A stretch of DNA of 64,000 nt, taken from positions 186,001 to 250,000 of the forward strand of contig NZ_CP060784.1 in the NCBI RefSeq assembly GCF_014489555.1, in the 5' to 3' direction. Every line of letters starts with the position of its first letter. Position 1 is the stretch's first letter. A program made the position numbers and the translations under genes. The notes under the pieces were generated by a model. That model was not told where the DNA came from, made no database searches, and saw nothing but the letters and a program-made list of their open reading frames with translations. The DNA is from Hymenobacter qilianensis (lineage in GTDB: Bacteria; Bacteroidota; Bacteroidia; Cytophagales; Hymenobacteraceae). Below, in pieces: positions 36,316-45,278 of this stretch.

Positions 36316-38439
36316 TTACCAACGCCAGCCCAGCTGCACGCCGCTGTACCAGTTGCGGCCGGGCGCGGGCTGAAAATAGCGCTGTCCGAAAGCGTTCAGG
36401 TCGTTGCCGAGGCTGTAGCGCCGGTCGGTGGCATTTTCGAGGCCCGCGAAGATGTCGGCTTCCAATTTGCCCCCCAGCACCCGCCGCCAGCCCGCGCGCG
36501 TGGCAAACGTCCAGTAGCCGGCGGCGTACACGGTGTTGGCGTCGTTGAGCGGAATCCGGGCTTGATGGCTGAGTGTGGGCTGCAAGTAAAAACCAAGCTT
36601 CTGATTGAAATCGAGGCCGGCGGAGAGCGTGTGTGGGGCGGTGCCGGTGAGGCGGTTGCCGCTGTAGTCCTGGTCGCCCTGCTGATAGTCGCGGAAGCGA
36701 AAATGGTTGTAGGCGTAGCTGGCCCAGGCGCGCAGGCTATTGGGCAAGATGTTAGCCGAAGGAGTGAAAGTGCCCCTCGCTAAAGACCCCAATACAGGAC
36801 GCAACAACCAGCCGCTCACGGCAGCCTCTACACCGCGCTGGCGCGTAGAACCGGAGTTAAAAAACACGTTTACGCCCGCATCCGTGGTGCGCGTAACAAT
36901 GGTTTGCTTCAAGCGGAAATCAAACAGGGCCACGTCGAAAACTAGGCGATTATTGAACAGATTACCTCGCGTACCTAGCTCGTAGCTGCTGCCGCGCTCG
37001 GCTTCCAGGTTTCTATTCAGACTACCATCGGAAGGTCGAATCTCTTCCTCGCTGGGGGGCGAAAATCCGCTGCTCACGCTGGCATAGGCGGATATCTGGG
37101 AGGTAATTTCCTTGAGCAGCGCCACCCGCGGCGACACCACCGGCTGAAAGTTGCGCCGAAACGCAAAGCTATCCGGCCGCGCCGCCGCATCCGACACCCG
37201 CGCAATGCGGTAGCGCAACCCGTTCAGACTGGCGCCCGCCGTAAGCAGAAAATTTGCGGGCAGTTCCCAGTCGGCCTGCGCGAAACCGAAGCCCACGCTG
37301 GTACTGATTTCATCATCGTAGCGTAAGGGGCCGGGCGTGCCGCGGCGGTTTTGGTAGTTGCGTGCGTTTTCGAAGCTATTTTGAAATTCGCCCCCTGCGC
37401 TTAGCCGCAACAAGCGGCCCGCCAGCGCGGCGCGGTAGCCGAACACGGATCGCCCACCCCAGCCCAGCGAAGTATTGCGCTCCAGATCAACCAGAAACGG
37501 CGTTTTGATGGTGGTGCCCGAGGCGTAGAGTGTCGTCTTGTTCGACCAGCGGCTTGTGAACTGATAATCGTGGGTTACGCCCAGCAGCGCCGTCCGCGAC
37601 GCGTAGCCCGCCCGCTGATCTACGGTGCCAAGCTGAGTGCCCACGGTTGGCCGGGCCTGGCGTGGGTTCTGCTCAAACTGCGCTCTGGTCAGGCTGCCAG
37701 GAATCTGATAATCCAGATCAGTATAGAGGGCGCTTACGCTTACAGTGCGCTGCTCCGAGGGGGCAAATTCACCGTCCAGAGTCAGCACATCACGGCGCAG
37801 GGCGCTATTCTGGCGGTAGCCATCAAGAGTTTGACGCGTGTATTGGGCACGCAAACTGGCTTTAGCCGAGCCGGTTTCGGCCGCTACTGAGTAGCGCCGG
37901 AGCCCGAAGCTGCCCGCCGTGAAGCCGGCCTGCACCCGCGCCTCGTCGGGCGCGGGCCGACGGGTATTGAGCAATATGGCGCCGCCCGTTCCGGCTCCGT
38001 ACACGCTGCCCGCCGGCCCTTTTATTACCTCAATACGCCCAATAGAAGCCGGATCGAGCAAGTTGAGCGGACTGCTGCCGCTGGCTTCAGTGAAAGGAAT
38101 ATCATTGTAGTAAAGCTTCACGTTGCGCACCCCAAACGGGGAGCGAAGGGTGCTACCGCGTACGCTAAGGCGGTAGCTGGCCGTGGCCCGCTCCTCCAGC
38201 CGCACGCCCGGCAGCGTGTTCACGGCTTGGGTCAGGGAGGTTTGATTGAAGCGGTCGATAACAGTGGCGTCGAGCACGCTCACGCCGGCCGCCGTGCGCC
38301 GCAGCGGCAGGTTCTGGCCGTAGCCGACCACCGTGGCCTCGGGCAAGCGCACGGTGCGGGCGGTGTCGGGGGTCTGGGCGCGAGAAGGAAGCTGAAGCAG
38401 CAAGAGCAGCGGCAGGAGCTGGCAGTAACGAAGAAGCAT
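36316..38439 (-). CDS. TonB-dependent outer-membrane receptor
   Basis: 707 residues with signal peptide (MLLRYCQLLPLLLLLQLPSRA). The plug domain starts near VRLPEATVVGYGQNLPL and includes GVRLEERATASYRLSVRGS and IEVIKGPAGSVYGAGTGGAILL. A 22-strand-type barrel follows, ending GRNWYSGVQLGWRW with the terminal aromatic. No carboxypeptidase-like N-terminal domain and no adjacent SusD, so it looks like a siderophore or metal receptor rather than a SusC. The ligand is unknown. Two repeat words lie inside (36469 and 37052). Confidence 0.92.
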   Translation of the reverse strand: MLLRYCQLLPLLLLLQLPSRAQTPDTARTVRLPEATVVGYGQNLPLRRTAAGVSVLDATVIDRFNQTSLTQAVNTLPGVRLEERATASYRLSVRGSTLRSPFGVRNVKLYYNDIPFTEASGSSPLNLLDPASIGRIEVIKGPAGSVYGAGTGGAILLNTRRPAPDEARVQAGFTAGSFGLRRYSVAAETGSAKASLRAQYTRQTLDGYRQNSALRRDVLTLDGEFAPSEQRTVSVSALYTDLDYQIPGSLTRAQFEQNPRQARPTVGTQLGTVDQRAGYASRTALLGVTHDYQFTSRWSNKTTLYASGTTIKTPFLVDLERNTSLGWGGRSVFGYRAALAGRLLRLSAGGEFQNSFENARNYQNRRGTPGPLRYDDEISTSVGFGFAQADWELPANFLLTAGASLNGLRYRIARVSDAAARPDSFAFRRNFQPVVSPRVALLKEITSQISAYASVSSGFSPPSEEEIRPSDGSLNRNLEAERGSSYELGTRGNLFNNRLVFDVALFDFRLKQTIVTRTTDAGVNVFFNSGSTRQRGVEAAVSGWLLRPVLGSLARGTFTPSANILPNSLRAWASYAYNHFRFRDYQQGDQDYSGNRLTGTAPHTLSAGLDFNQKLGFYLQPTLSHQARIPLNDANTVYAAGYWTFATRAGWRRVLGGKLEADIFAGLENATDRRYSLGNDLNAFGQRYFQPAPGRNWYSGVQLGWRW

Positions 38440-38590
38440 TGGGGAAGTGTAGCGTAACCCTTGCCCGAACGGGAAACCAGCGACACAGGTTGGTAAAAAA
38501 GCCCCCAGACTGATTTATACCGTTCATATATTCCCTCATTACGCTGAGCAGGCTTCCTTTTACCGGATTTCTGATTTTTGATTACTCCCT

Positions 38591-39403
38591 ATGAAGTCCA
38601 AGCCCCCTGCTCCTGTCATCGTTTTCATCACGGGTGCTTTCGTGACGACTAGCTGCTGGGATCAGTAGAAACTGTTTTTCGAAGGTGAGGGCTACACATG
38701 CTATGCCCTGCCCTGGCCCCACAAGGATGCCCCGGCAGCGGCGCTACGCCGCCAGCATCCGCACTCGCCCATCGCGCAAAACGGCCTGCACGACGTGCTG
38801 AAGGTATACACGGATTGCATTGCTCAGCTACCAGCCAAGCCTATCGTTATCGGGCACTCCTACGGCGGGCTCATCGTGCAGCTTTTGTTGCAGCAGGATG
38901 CGGCGGAGGCGGGTGTGGCCATTGAGTCGGCACCGCCGCTGGGCGTGGTGGCGCTGAGCTGGACGCTGGTGCGCTCGGTGCTGCCCATGCTGGGTTTGTT
39001 TTCCTCCTCCAAAACCACCTTTCTGCCCAGCTTTACGCAGTGGCAGTACGCTATTGCCAATGGCCTGCCGCTAGCCGATCAAGAGTCCTCCTATGAACGC
39101 CTAGTGGCCCCGGAATCGAAGAAAGTAATTCGGGAGGCTCTTAGCCTGCGGGCTCGCGTTGATTTTCGCCGGCCGCACGCGCCGCTACTGTTTCTGGCCG
39201 GCGGCACCGACCGAATTATGCCCCCCGCGTTCAACCGCGCCAACTTCCAGCGCTACCGCCATGCGCAGTCCGTCACCGACTACCACGAGCTGCCCGGCCG
39301 GTGCCACGCCATGCTGGGCCAATCTACCTGGCGGGAAGACGCAACGTTTGTGCTGCGCTGGCTAAGTAAGATGGAATTGGCCACAGTCACTTTCCGGGCT
39401 TAG
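38591..39403 (+). pseudogene. Alpha/beta hydrolase with an in-frame TAG stop
   Basis: From ATG 38591 the frame reads APVIVFITGAFVTTSCWDQ, stop (TAG 38666), KLFFEGEGYTCYALPWPHKD, and continues without a shift to 39403. The continuation holds the nucleophile GHSYGGLIVQLL, an acid in FLAGGTDRIMPP and histidine in LPGRCHAMLG. A single change (TGG to TAG) would explain the break. This is the only broken gene here not caused by a G/C run. A shortened protein could start at GTG 38795 but would lack the first strands. Probably a pseudogene or a base-call error. Confidence 0.75.
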
Positions 39404-39463
39404 AAACGGGTATACGCATCTACAAAACTGCGGTATCTCGCGTGCTGATGCTAGAATAGTAAC

Positions 39464-39559
39464 TGTCATGCAGAGCGGCAGCGAAGCATCTCGCGTGCTG
39501 ACGAAGGATTAGTAATCAGTCGTCAGCACGCGAGATGCTTCGCTGCCGCTCTGCATGAC
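39464..39559. repeat. Palindromic REP-like element, copy 3
   Basis: GTCATGCAGAGCGGCAGCGA with AGCATCTCGCGTGCTGACGA on the left, and the exact complement on the right (TCAGCACGCGAGATGCTTCG, CTGCCGCTCTGCATGAC). A half copy (TATCTCGCGTGCTGATG) precedes it at 39433. It lies between the broken hydrolase and an unknown membrane protein. Confidence 0.9.
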
Positions 39560-39632
39560 CGCCTTTATCAAAACTAGCTTAGGAATATTGGCTTATTCTT
39601 ACCTTACATCACCTCACGCACCATCTTCACTC

Positions 39633-40292
39633 ATGCTTTACATCCCGCGCCGCCACCGTCGTAAACTGCTGCTTCCGCCGGGCCTGCTGGCGCTGGCGTT
39701 TCTGCTGTTGCTGGGGTGCGGAGTGATTGCGCCCATTGTGAAAGAACGCACTAAGGCGATTTTACAAATGACAACACCTGTACTTCCTCCGGCGGATGAA
39801 TATGAGAGAAAATACTGGGTATCTACTCAAGAGCTAGTGAACATGCGAAGATGGATAAACTTTGAAATAACTGGCAACTCGCTTTTGGATTGGTTTAACT
39901 GGCAACAGGCTCAGCATAATATACTGAATTTGCACAATTCATCAGACTCAATTAGTGGCACAAGAATCTATTTTCGTCAGAGTGCTAAATATGAGTACAT
40001 GATAAGAGCTCTTTCTTATCTAAATGAAATTGGTGTAAGAAAGTATGTATTAGATATGCGTACGCCTGTTACAACATTATATGCATTAGAAGTACCCCAA
40101 AGAGGCGTTTTATTCACTTGTGGAACCGATACAGGTGAAGTTTTTGATCTTACTACACATTTCAAGGAAGCGTTTGACAAACTAATGCTCAAATACAATC
40201 TGCAATTGGCAGATTTGTCCTCTTGGTTTATCGCAGGATTAGCACTTGTGATAATGTCAATTAGAAAGCTAGCCGCGTCAGCTTTTTCGTAA
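39633..40292 (+). CDS. Hypothetical membrane protein
   Basis: 219 residues from MLYIPRRHRRKLLLPPG. An N-terminal anchor (LLALAFLLLLGCGVIAP) follows the basic start, then a mostly soluble domain, then a C-terminal membrane segment (WFIAGLALVIMSIRKLAA). The coding sequence is noticeably AT-rich after the anchor compared with neighbours, which may indicate transfer. ATG 39633 is used because the frame upstream (from 39555) reads the REP element. No known family. Confidence 0.6.
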   Translation: MLYIPRRHRRKLLLPPGLLALAFLLLLGCGVIAPIVKERTKAILQMTTPVLPPADEYERKYWVSTQELVNMRRWINFEITGNSLLDWFNWQQAQHNILNLHNSSDSISGTRIYFRQSAKYEYMIRALSYLNEIGVRKYVLDMRTPVTTLYALEVPQRGVLFTCGTDTGEVFDLTTHFKEAFDKLMLKYNLQLADLSSWFIAGLALVIMSIRKLAASAFS

Positions 40293-40341
40293 CATAACCT
40301 TATACAGTTGAGTTGAATAGAACGACCTTATCTATTCAGCT

Positions 40342-41576
40342 ATGACCATTCTTAAAAATACGCTTACCGCCGCGGCGCTTTGCTCGGCCCTGACTGGTGC
40401 TGCTCAGAACGATTACCAGAAAACCGTAACGGCTTCCTACAAAGGCAATATCTTCAAGCCCGGCCAGGTGGAAGCCACCGACGCCCGCGTGGCGCAGTTG
40501 AAAGCCCCCGCTGGCTTCGCCGTCACCAAGTTTGCCGACAAGCTCGAAAAACCCCGGATGCTGGCTGTGGCGCCCAACGGCGACGTGTACGTGAGCAACC
40601 GCGACAAAGGCACCGTCACGCTGCTGCGCGATACCAACAAAGACGGCAAAGCCGACCTCACCAAGCAAGTAGCCCAACGCGATAATCTGCACGGCTTGGC
40701 TTTAAAAGATGGCAAGCTCTACATAGCCGCCGTGCGCGAAGTGTACGCCGCCGACGTGAAGGCTGATGGCACGCTGAGTGAGCTAAAAACGCTCTACAAA
40801 GACCTGCCCGACGCCGGTCAGCACCCCAACCGCACCCTCAACTTTGGGCCCGATGGCAAGCTCTACCTCTCTGTGGGCAGCACCTGCAACGCCTGCGACG
40901 AGCCCAACAAGGAAAACGCTACCCTGCTGGAAATCAAGCCCGACGGTTCCGGCCGGCGCGTGGTGGCTAAGGGTTTGCGCAATACTATCGGCTTCGGCTG
41001 GCACCCTACTACCAAAGTGCTCTACGGCTTCGACCACGGCATCGACTGGCTCGGCGACGAAGACCAGCGCGAGGAGCTAAACGAGATAAAAGAAGGCGCC
41101 GACTACGGCTGGCCCTTCGTGTTTGCCGACGGCAAAGCTAACCCCGCCGACGAGCCGCCCCGCGGCCTGACCCACGAGCAGTATGCAGCCAAAACCGAGA
41201 AGCCTAAGCTGCTCTATACCGCTCACTCGGCTCCGCTGGGAATGGTATTCAACACTGGGGGGCAATTTCCGAAGGAATACCAGAACGACGCCTTCGTGAC
41301 CATGCACGGCTCCTGGAACCGCGCCGAGCCCAGCGGCTACAAAATCGTGCGCGTACACTTCAACGACCAGGGCCAACCCGAAAAGTTCGAGGACTTCGTG
41401 ACGGGCTGGCTGGTGAATAACAACAAGGAGCAGTTCGGCCGGGTGTGCGGCATCGCTCAGCACGCCGACGGCTCCCTATTGGTTTCCGATGACGCCAATG
41501 GAGTGATTTATCGGGTAGCGTATGCTGGAGCCGCGCCGGGGGCAAATCTGGGAAGAAAACGCAAACAGGTAGTTAA
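40342..41576 (+). CDS. PQQ-dependent sugar dehydrogenase-like beta-propeller (repaired C-terminus)
   Basis: 411 residues after repair. A signal peptide (MTILKNTLTAAALCSALTGAAQ) precedes a soluble beta-propeller: AVTKFADKLEKPRMLAVAPNGDVYVSN, LHGLALKDGKLYIA, DAGQHPNRTLNFGPDGKLYL, RNTIGFGWHPTTKVLYGFDHG and DAFVTMHGSWNR. The GSDH/sorbosone dehydrogenase family oxidises sugars in the periplasm using PQQ. As given, the frame runs on to 41688 and overlaps map; adding one G in CCGGGGGCAAATC (~41538) ends it at TAA 41574 (...PGGKSGKKTQTGS) and removes the overlap. Confidence 0.85.
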
Positions 41577-41653
41577 GATCAAAGATCAAAACAATTGTTG
41601 GCAATTACTTAAATTAAGTTGCGGAGCTGGGCTAGTTCCGCAACTTGAGTTAC

Positions 41654-42418
41654 TTACTCCCAAATGCAGTTCGCTTCCGTTAGAATAATAGGCTGGCCAT
41701 CCGTAATCACAATGGTATGCTCGTGCTGGGCCACAAAGCTGCCGTCTTTGGTGGCCAGCGTCCAGCCGTCGGGGAGCTGATGAGCTAGGCTGGCACGGGT
41801 GGAGATAAACGTCTCGACAGCCACCACTGATTTCTTCTTGAAACGCTTCAAGTTGTAGCGGTCGTAGTAGCAGGGTATTTCCGTGGGCTCCTCATGCAGG
41901 CTGCGCCCGATGCCGTGCCCCACCAAGTTCTTAATCACCCGATAACCCGCTTTGCGCGCTTCGCCTTCAATTAGCCCGCCGATATCAGCAATGCGTACGC
42001 CGCCGCGAATGCGGCTGAGAGCGGTGCGTAAGATCTGCCGGGAGGCATCGACCAACGGCTGGTGATTGTGAATATCAGCCCCGAGCACAAAGGAGCCGCC
42101 GTTATCGGCCCAGTAACCGTCCAGCTCCGCCGACACGTCAATGTTCACCAGGTCGCCGTGTTGCAGCACCTTATGAGCCGACGGAATGCCGTGCGCCACT
42201 TCGTTATTCACGCTGATGCACGTCCAGCCGGGAAAGCCATAGGTAAGCCGCGGAGCCGATTTAGCCCCTAATGCCGCCAGAATACGTCCGCCGTATTCAT
42301 CTACCTCTTTGGTCGTCATACCCGGCTGGGCATACTCGCGCATTTGCTTCAGGGTGGTGCCTACGGCTTCGCTGATGCGCTGAAGACCGGCTAATTCTAC
42401 GTGCGAGGTGATGGACAT
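41654..42418 (-). CDS. map: Methionine aminopeptidase, type I
   Basis: 254 residues, full length. Metal ligands: the aspartates in VNIDVSAELDGYWADNGGSF, the histidine in VGHGIGRSLHEEP, and glutamates in VVAVETFIST and AQHEHTIVIT. It removes the N-terminal methionine from new proteins in the cytoplasm. This is a monocistronic copy away from ribosomal protein genes, so the genome may hold another map. Confidence 0.96.
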   Translation of the reverse strand: MSITSHVELAGLQRISEAVGTTLKQMREYAQPGMTTKEVDEYGGRILAALGAKSAPRLTYGFPGWTCISVNNEVAHGIPSAHKVLQHGDLVNIDVSAELDGYWADNGGSFVLGADIHNHQPLVDASRQILRTALSRIRGGVRIADIGGLIEGEARKAGYRVIKNLVGHGIGRSLHEEPTEIPCYYDRYNLKRFKKKSVVAVETFISTRASLAHQLPDGWTLATKDGSFVAQHEHTIVITDGQPIILTEANCIWE

Positions 42419-42467
42419 GGGGCAAAGGGTTTGGCTCTCAGATGTTGTTGCTGGTCCGCAACTTGCG

Positions 42468-43277
42468 TTATTTAAGCTTGGCGACGGGCGTTTTGCTGGT
42501 CATCACGCCGGCGGGTATCGTTTGAGCGGCGGCAATGTTGTCGAGGCGACTGGGTTTGGTGGCCTCGTCGCGGCCGGCGGCCAGCAATAGTTGACCGTGC
42601 TTGGCGTAGTCGTTCCAGCGGCGGCGGAAGGCGGGCTGCTCGTCGGTGGCCTTCGGAAAATAAGCCCATTCTTCTACTAGGTTGGTGGCTTTATTGACCA
42701 GTATCTCGTAGCGGTTTTGGGGCGTCACGCCTACGTTTTTGAAGGTCATTTGCAGGATGTCGGCCGCGGCGCCGTCCATGGTTTTGCCTTCGCCTTTGTA
42801 CGTCAGCGTCACGCCGGAATCTTTGAGCTTAAAGGGCATCACGAGCCAGTAGGAGTTGTTTATCCAGATGGGCGTGAGCCGGTCGAGCACTTTTTGGCCG
42901 GCGGGCGTGGCCGAAATATCCTGGCCGCGGCTGTACACTTCGCCTTTCTTGGTGTTGAGGTTGTAGTTGGCTACCAGCGTGTCGCGTTCCCAGTGAAAGT
43001 CGCCAGTGTATTTGTCCCAAATCTGATATTGCCCCCCAAAGAAGCTCCAGGCCAAATAGCGGGTATTGCGCCAGGCATCGTAGCCGCCCATGGCGTTCAT
43101 TACCTTATCGGCAATAGCGATGGCCTTTGGATCGGAGCCGGCCTGGTCGAACCCTTCGGCGGCTGGGTAAGACCCTTTCTTCGTCTGCGTTTTTTGGGCC
43201 TCAGCCGAGCCAGTCAGCATCAGCATACTGAAAACGGCAACGGCAGCCAGGCGCGGAAATAAAGAAAACGGACGCAT
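42468..43277 (-). CDS. Secreted protein, DUF6503-like
   Basis: 269 residues from MRPFSLFPRLAAVAVFSML with a signal peptide ending at GSAEAQ. The body (ADKVMNAMGGYDAWRNTRYLAWSFFGG, VYSRGQDISATPAGQKVLDR, WINNSYWLVMPFKLKDSGV, NLVEEWAYFPKATDE) resembles the DUF6503 type of exported proteins, a lipoprotein-carrier-like beta fold. Its function is unknown. It lies upstream of map on the same strand; 49 nt separate them. Confidence 0.6.
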   Translation of the reverse strand: MRPFSLFPRLAAVAVFSMLMLTGSAEAQKTQTKKGSYPAAEGFDQAGSDPKAIAIADKVMNAMGGYDAWRNTRYLAWSFFGGQYQIWDKYTGDFHWERDTLVANYNLNTKKGEVYSRGQDISATPAGQKVLDRLTPIWINNSYWLVMPFKLKDSGVTLTYKGEGKTMDGAAADILQMTFKNVGVTPQNRYEILVNKATNLVEEWAYFPKATDEQPAFRRRWNDYAKHGQLLLAAGRDEATKPSRLDNIAAAQTIPAGVMTSKTPVAKLK

Positions 43278-43374
43278 AGAATAAGGTAATAAAGTGGGTA
43301 GAGGCCAAGAGCGGCGGCACTGCAAGATACAGCCAAGTTTCGTCCTTTAGCACAGCACGAGTCCGCCGCAGAAC

Positions 43375-43524
43375 GTCATGCAGAGCGGAGCGAAGCATCT
43401 CGCGTGCTGACATTAGTTTACTATTGCAACGAAGCGGGCGAGATGCTTCGCGTTGCTCTGCATGACCGCCTTTTAGCTCACAACCTCTGCCCACGAGCTG
43501 CTTCGCTGCGCGCTGCATGACGTT
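43375..43524. repeat. Palindromic REP-like element, copy 4, with an extra half element
   Basis: AACGTCATGCAGAGCGGAGC with GAAGCATCTCGCGTGCTGAC at 43374-43412 and GGGCGAGATGCTTCGCGTTGC with TCTGCATGACC at 43436-43466. A second right-hand arm, GCTTCGCTGCGCGCTGCATG, follows at 43499, so the element has one left and two right arms, probably the remnant of a nested or tandem pair. Confidence 0.85.
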
Positions 43525-43590
43525 CTTTTTGTGCTAGCCCCGTGGTATAATTCATCACTAAATAGGCAGCTTTTGTAGCTTTGAACTTCT

Positions 43591-44148
43591 ATGGCCGCCC
43601 TCCCACCCGACCTGCGCAAAGCGCTGCTGAGTTTGCCCCAAAAGGAAAAAGATCAGCTCCTTACCCGCCTCGTAAGTCAGGACGCGGTGCTTACGGAGCA
43701 GCTGGCTTTCCGCTTGCTCGAAGGCCCGGAGGCGCTGGACGACCGCCGCACCTTTCTGCGCACCCAGATCGATGACCCCATTCGCGGCTACCACCAAACG
43801 CCCAATGACCTGCTGGTGATTGTGCGCCAGCTACAGGCACGGATTGGCTACCACGCCAAAATTACGGGCGACACTTTCGGCGAAGTAGAGCTGACGGTGC
43901 GCCTGCTCAACCGCGTATTAGAACACCAGCCCGCCACCGTGGCTCGCCTGCACGGACCCACCCAACCGCTGCTTCAGCACCTGGCCCGCCGTGCGCAGGA
44001 GGCTCTGCGGCAAGCGGAGAAGCTCCACCCCGACTATCACCTGGAGCTGGCCGATGACGTTAACCTGCTGCTCACCGGCCTGTGGGCATCGGGGGCGGCA
44101 CCGCTGGCGCGGGAGCTGGGCCTGCCGCCGCGCTGGGGGGCAATTTGA
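43591..44148 (+). CDS. Hypothetical protein
   Basis: 185 residues, helical and charged (LRKALLSLPQKEKDQLLTRL, VAFRLLEG-type leucine spacing, DLLVIVRQLQARIGYHAKIT). Related small proteins are common in Bacteroidota, but I do not recognise a named family. A TAGCTTTG box (43576-43583) sits 7 nt before the ATG, as in recQ. The last codons and TGA are formed by a repeat word (CGC TGG GGG GCA ATT TGA). Confidence 0.7.
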   Translation: MAALPPDLRKALLSLPQKEKDQLLTRLVSQDAVLTEQLAFRLLEGPEALDDRRTFLRTQIDDPIRGYHQTPNDLLVIVRQLQARIGYHAKITGDTFGEVELTVRLLNRVLEHQPATVARLHGPTQPLLQHLARRAQEALRQAEKLHPDYHLELADDVNLLLTGLWASGAAPLARELGLPPRWGAI

Positions 44149-44361
44149 CGCCTAGCTTCCTGATAAATCAATAATGAAGAAGTAAGGACGACGACCAACT
44201 TCCTCCTGACCAAGCAGAGTATATTTCCGCTAAGCGAAATTTGGGGTGGTTGTAGACGTTGGCGGGCATCCTTTATTTGGCAAAAACAGTACATAGAAAC
44301 AGTTCCTCCATCTATTATCCGGTGGTGAGCCCGCGCGGGCTGCCGCTTTTGCCGAACCTAT

Positions 44362-44664
44362 ATGTCGTACACTCCCAAACCCGAAAATATGCGCGTGCCC
44401 AACCACCTCTCCGACGCTGAGCTGCAACAGGCATTGGATGAGTTGGATAGCAAAATCAAGACGCTCCAAAACCGCGCCCACGCCACCACAGCCAGCTCGC
44501 ACCACACCTACCATGAGCACGTGGCGGCCCTGGAAGTAAAGCGTGCCAAGCTGGCCGAAATGCTGGGCCGGGATACCGACAGCACAAAGCGCGAATCCAG
44601 CACCTGGGACGAAATCCGGCGCGGCATTGATACGCTGCGCGACGATTTGCGCAACCTGATTTAA
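44362..44664 (+). CDS. Small hypothetical protein with coiled-coil character
   Basis: 100 residues. LSDAELQQALDELDSKIKTLQNR and HVAALEVKRAKLAEMLGRD form amphipathic helices suited to a coiled coil; the C-terminus is STWDEIRRGIDTLRDDLRNL. No signal peptide. Probably transcribed with the lipoprotein gene 108 nt downstream. The spacer carries an imperfect inverted repeat (AAATTGTGAGGGG ... CCCTCACAATTT). Confidence 0.6.
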   Translation: MSYTPKPENMRVPNHLSDAELQQALDELDSKIKTLQNRAHATTASSHHTYHEHVAALEVKRAKLAEMLGRDTDSTKRESSTWDEIRRGIDTLRDDLRNLI

Positions 44665-44772
44665 AGTGGTGAAATTGTGAGGGGTAAAGTTGTGAAAGTT
44701 TATGCTTGTTGTTTTCAGCACTTCGCAACTTCACTCCTCATAACTTCACTCTTCGCACCCTCACAATTTGCT

Positions 44773-45090
44773 ATGAAAAACATCTTCTCCCTGGCTGCTT
44801 TCGCCGCCTTACTCCTGCTGTTGCCGGCCTGCACAGCCCAGGAAAGCTATCAGAATGCCGCCAGCTGCGCCGAAGTAGAAATCGGTATGACGCAGGAGCA
44901 GGTACGCCGCATAATGGGTGAGCCTACGGGCCGCGACACCACTACTGCACCGGGCCAAACGTGGTCTTACCTCTTCGGCAGCGCTACCGACACTACTCCC
45001 ATCCGCATCGAGTTTGGCGACGATGGGAAAGTCAAAGCTAAGCAGTGCGCGCCCGAAGCGTCCGGCTCCGAGCGCCCGACAGGCAACTAA
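44773..45090 (+). CDS. SmpA/OmlA (BamE)-like lipoprotein
   Basis: 105 residues. A lipoprotein signal (MKNIFSLAAFAALLLLLPAC) places the cysteine at residue 20. The mature domain has EIGMTQEQVRRIMGEPTGRD and TWSYLFG, the pattern of SmpA/OmlA proteins, some of which (BamE) help assemble outer-membrane barrels. ATG 44773 begins the signal; the upstream frame is unlike the family. It ends at a repeat-word terminator. Confidence 0.75.
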   Translation: MKNIFSLAAFAALLLLLPACTAQESYQNAASCAEVEIGMTQEQVRRIMGEPTGRDTTTAPGQTWSYLFGSATDTTPIRIEFGDDGKVKAKQCAPEASGSERPTGN

Positions 45091-45113
45091 GCTCATCAAG
45101 CTTCAGTCTTATA

Positions 45114-45144
45114 GAAAAGCCCCCAAGTCGCTTGGGGGCTTTTC
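45114..45144. terminator. Terminator built from the repeat word
   Basis: GAAAAGCCCCCAAG and CTTGGGGGCTTTTC form a perfect stem with a TCG loop, with A and T tracts outside. Confidence 0.85.
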
Positions 45145-45278
45145 GTGAAATACGCTTTTTCCATTCAGCCGATTTATTCACCACTAATCCGCCGCAGTTA
45201 CCGTTCACTGAAATTCCGTTTCCGGGGGCAAATCCACGACTAGGTTTGAGTCAGTCATTCATCTCAACCCTTACAGCC

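Noticed and set aside
38795..39403. Independent shorter hydrolase gene starting at GTG 38795
   Set aside because: It would lack the first beta strands and the oxyanion region; the upstream frame clearly encodes the missing part.
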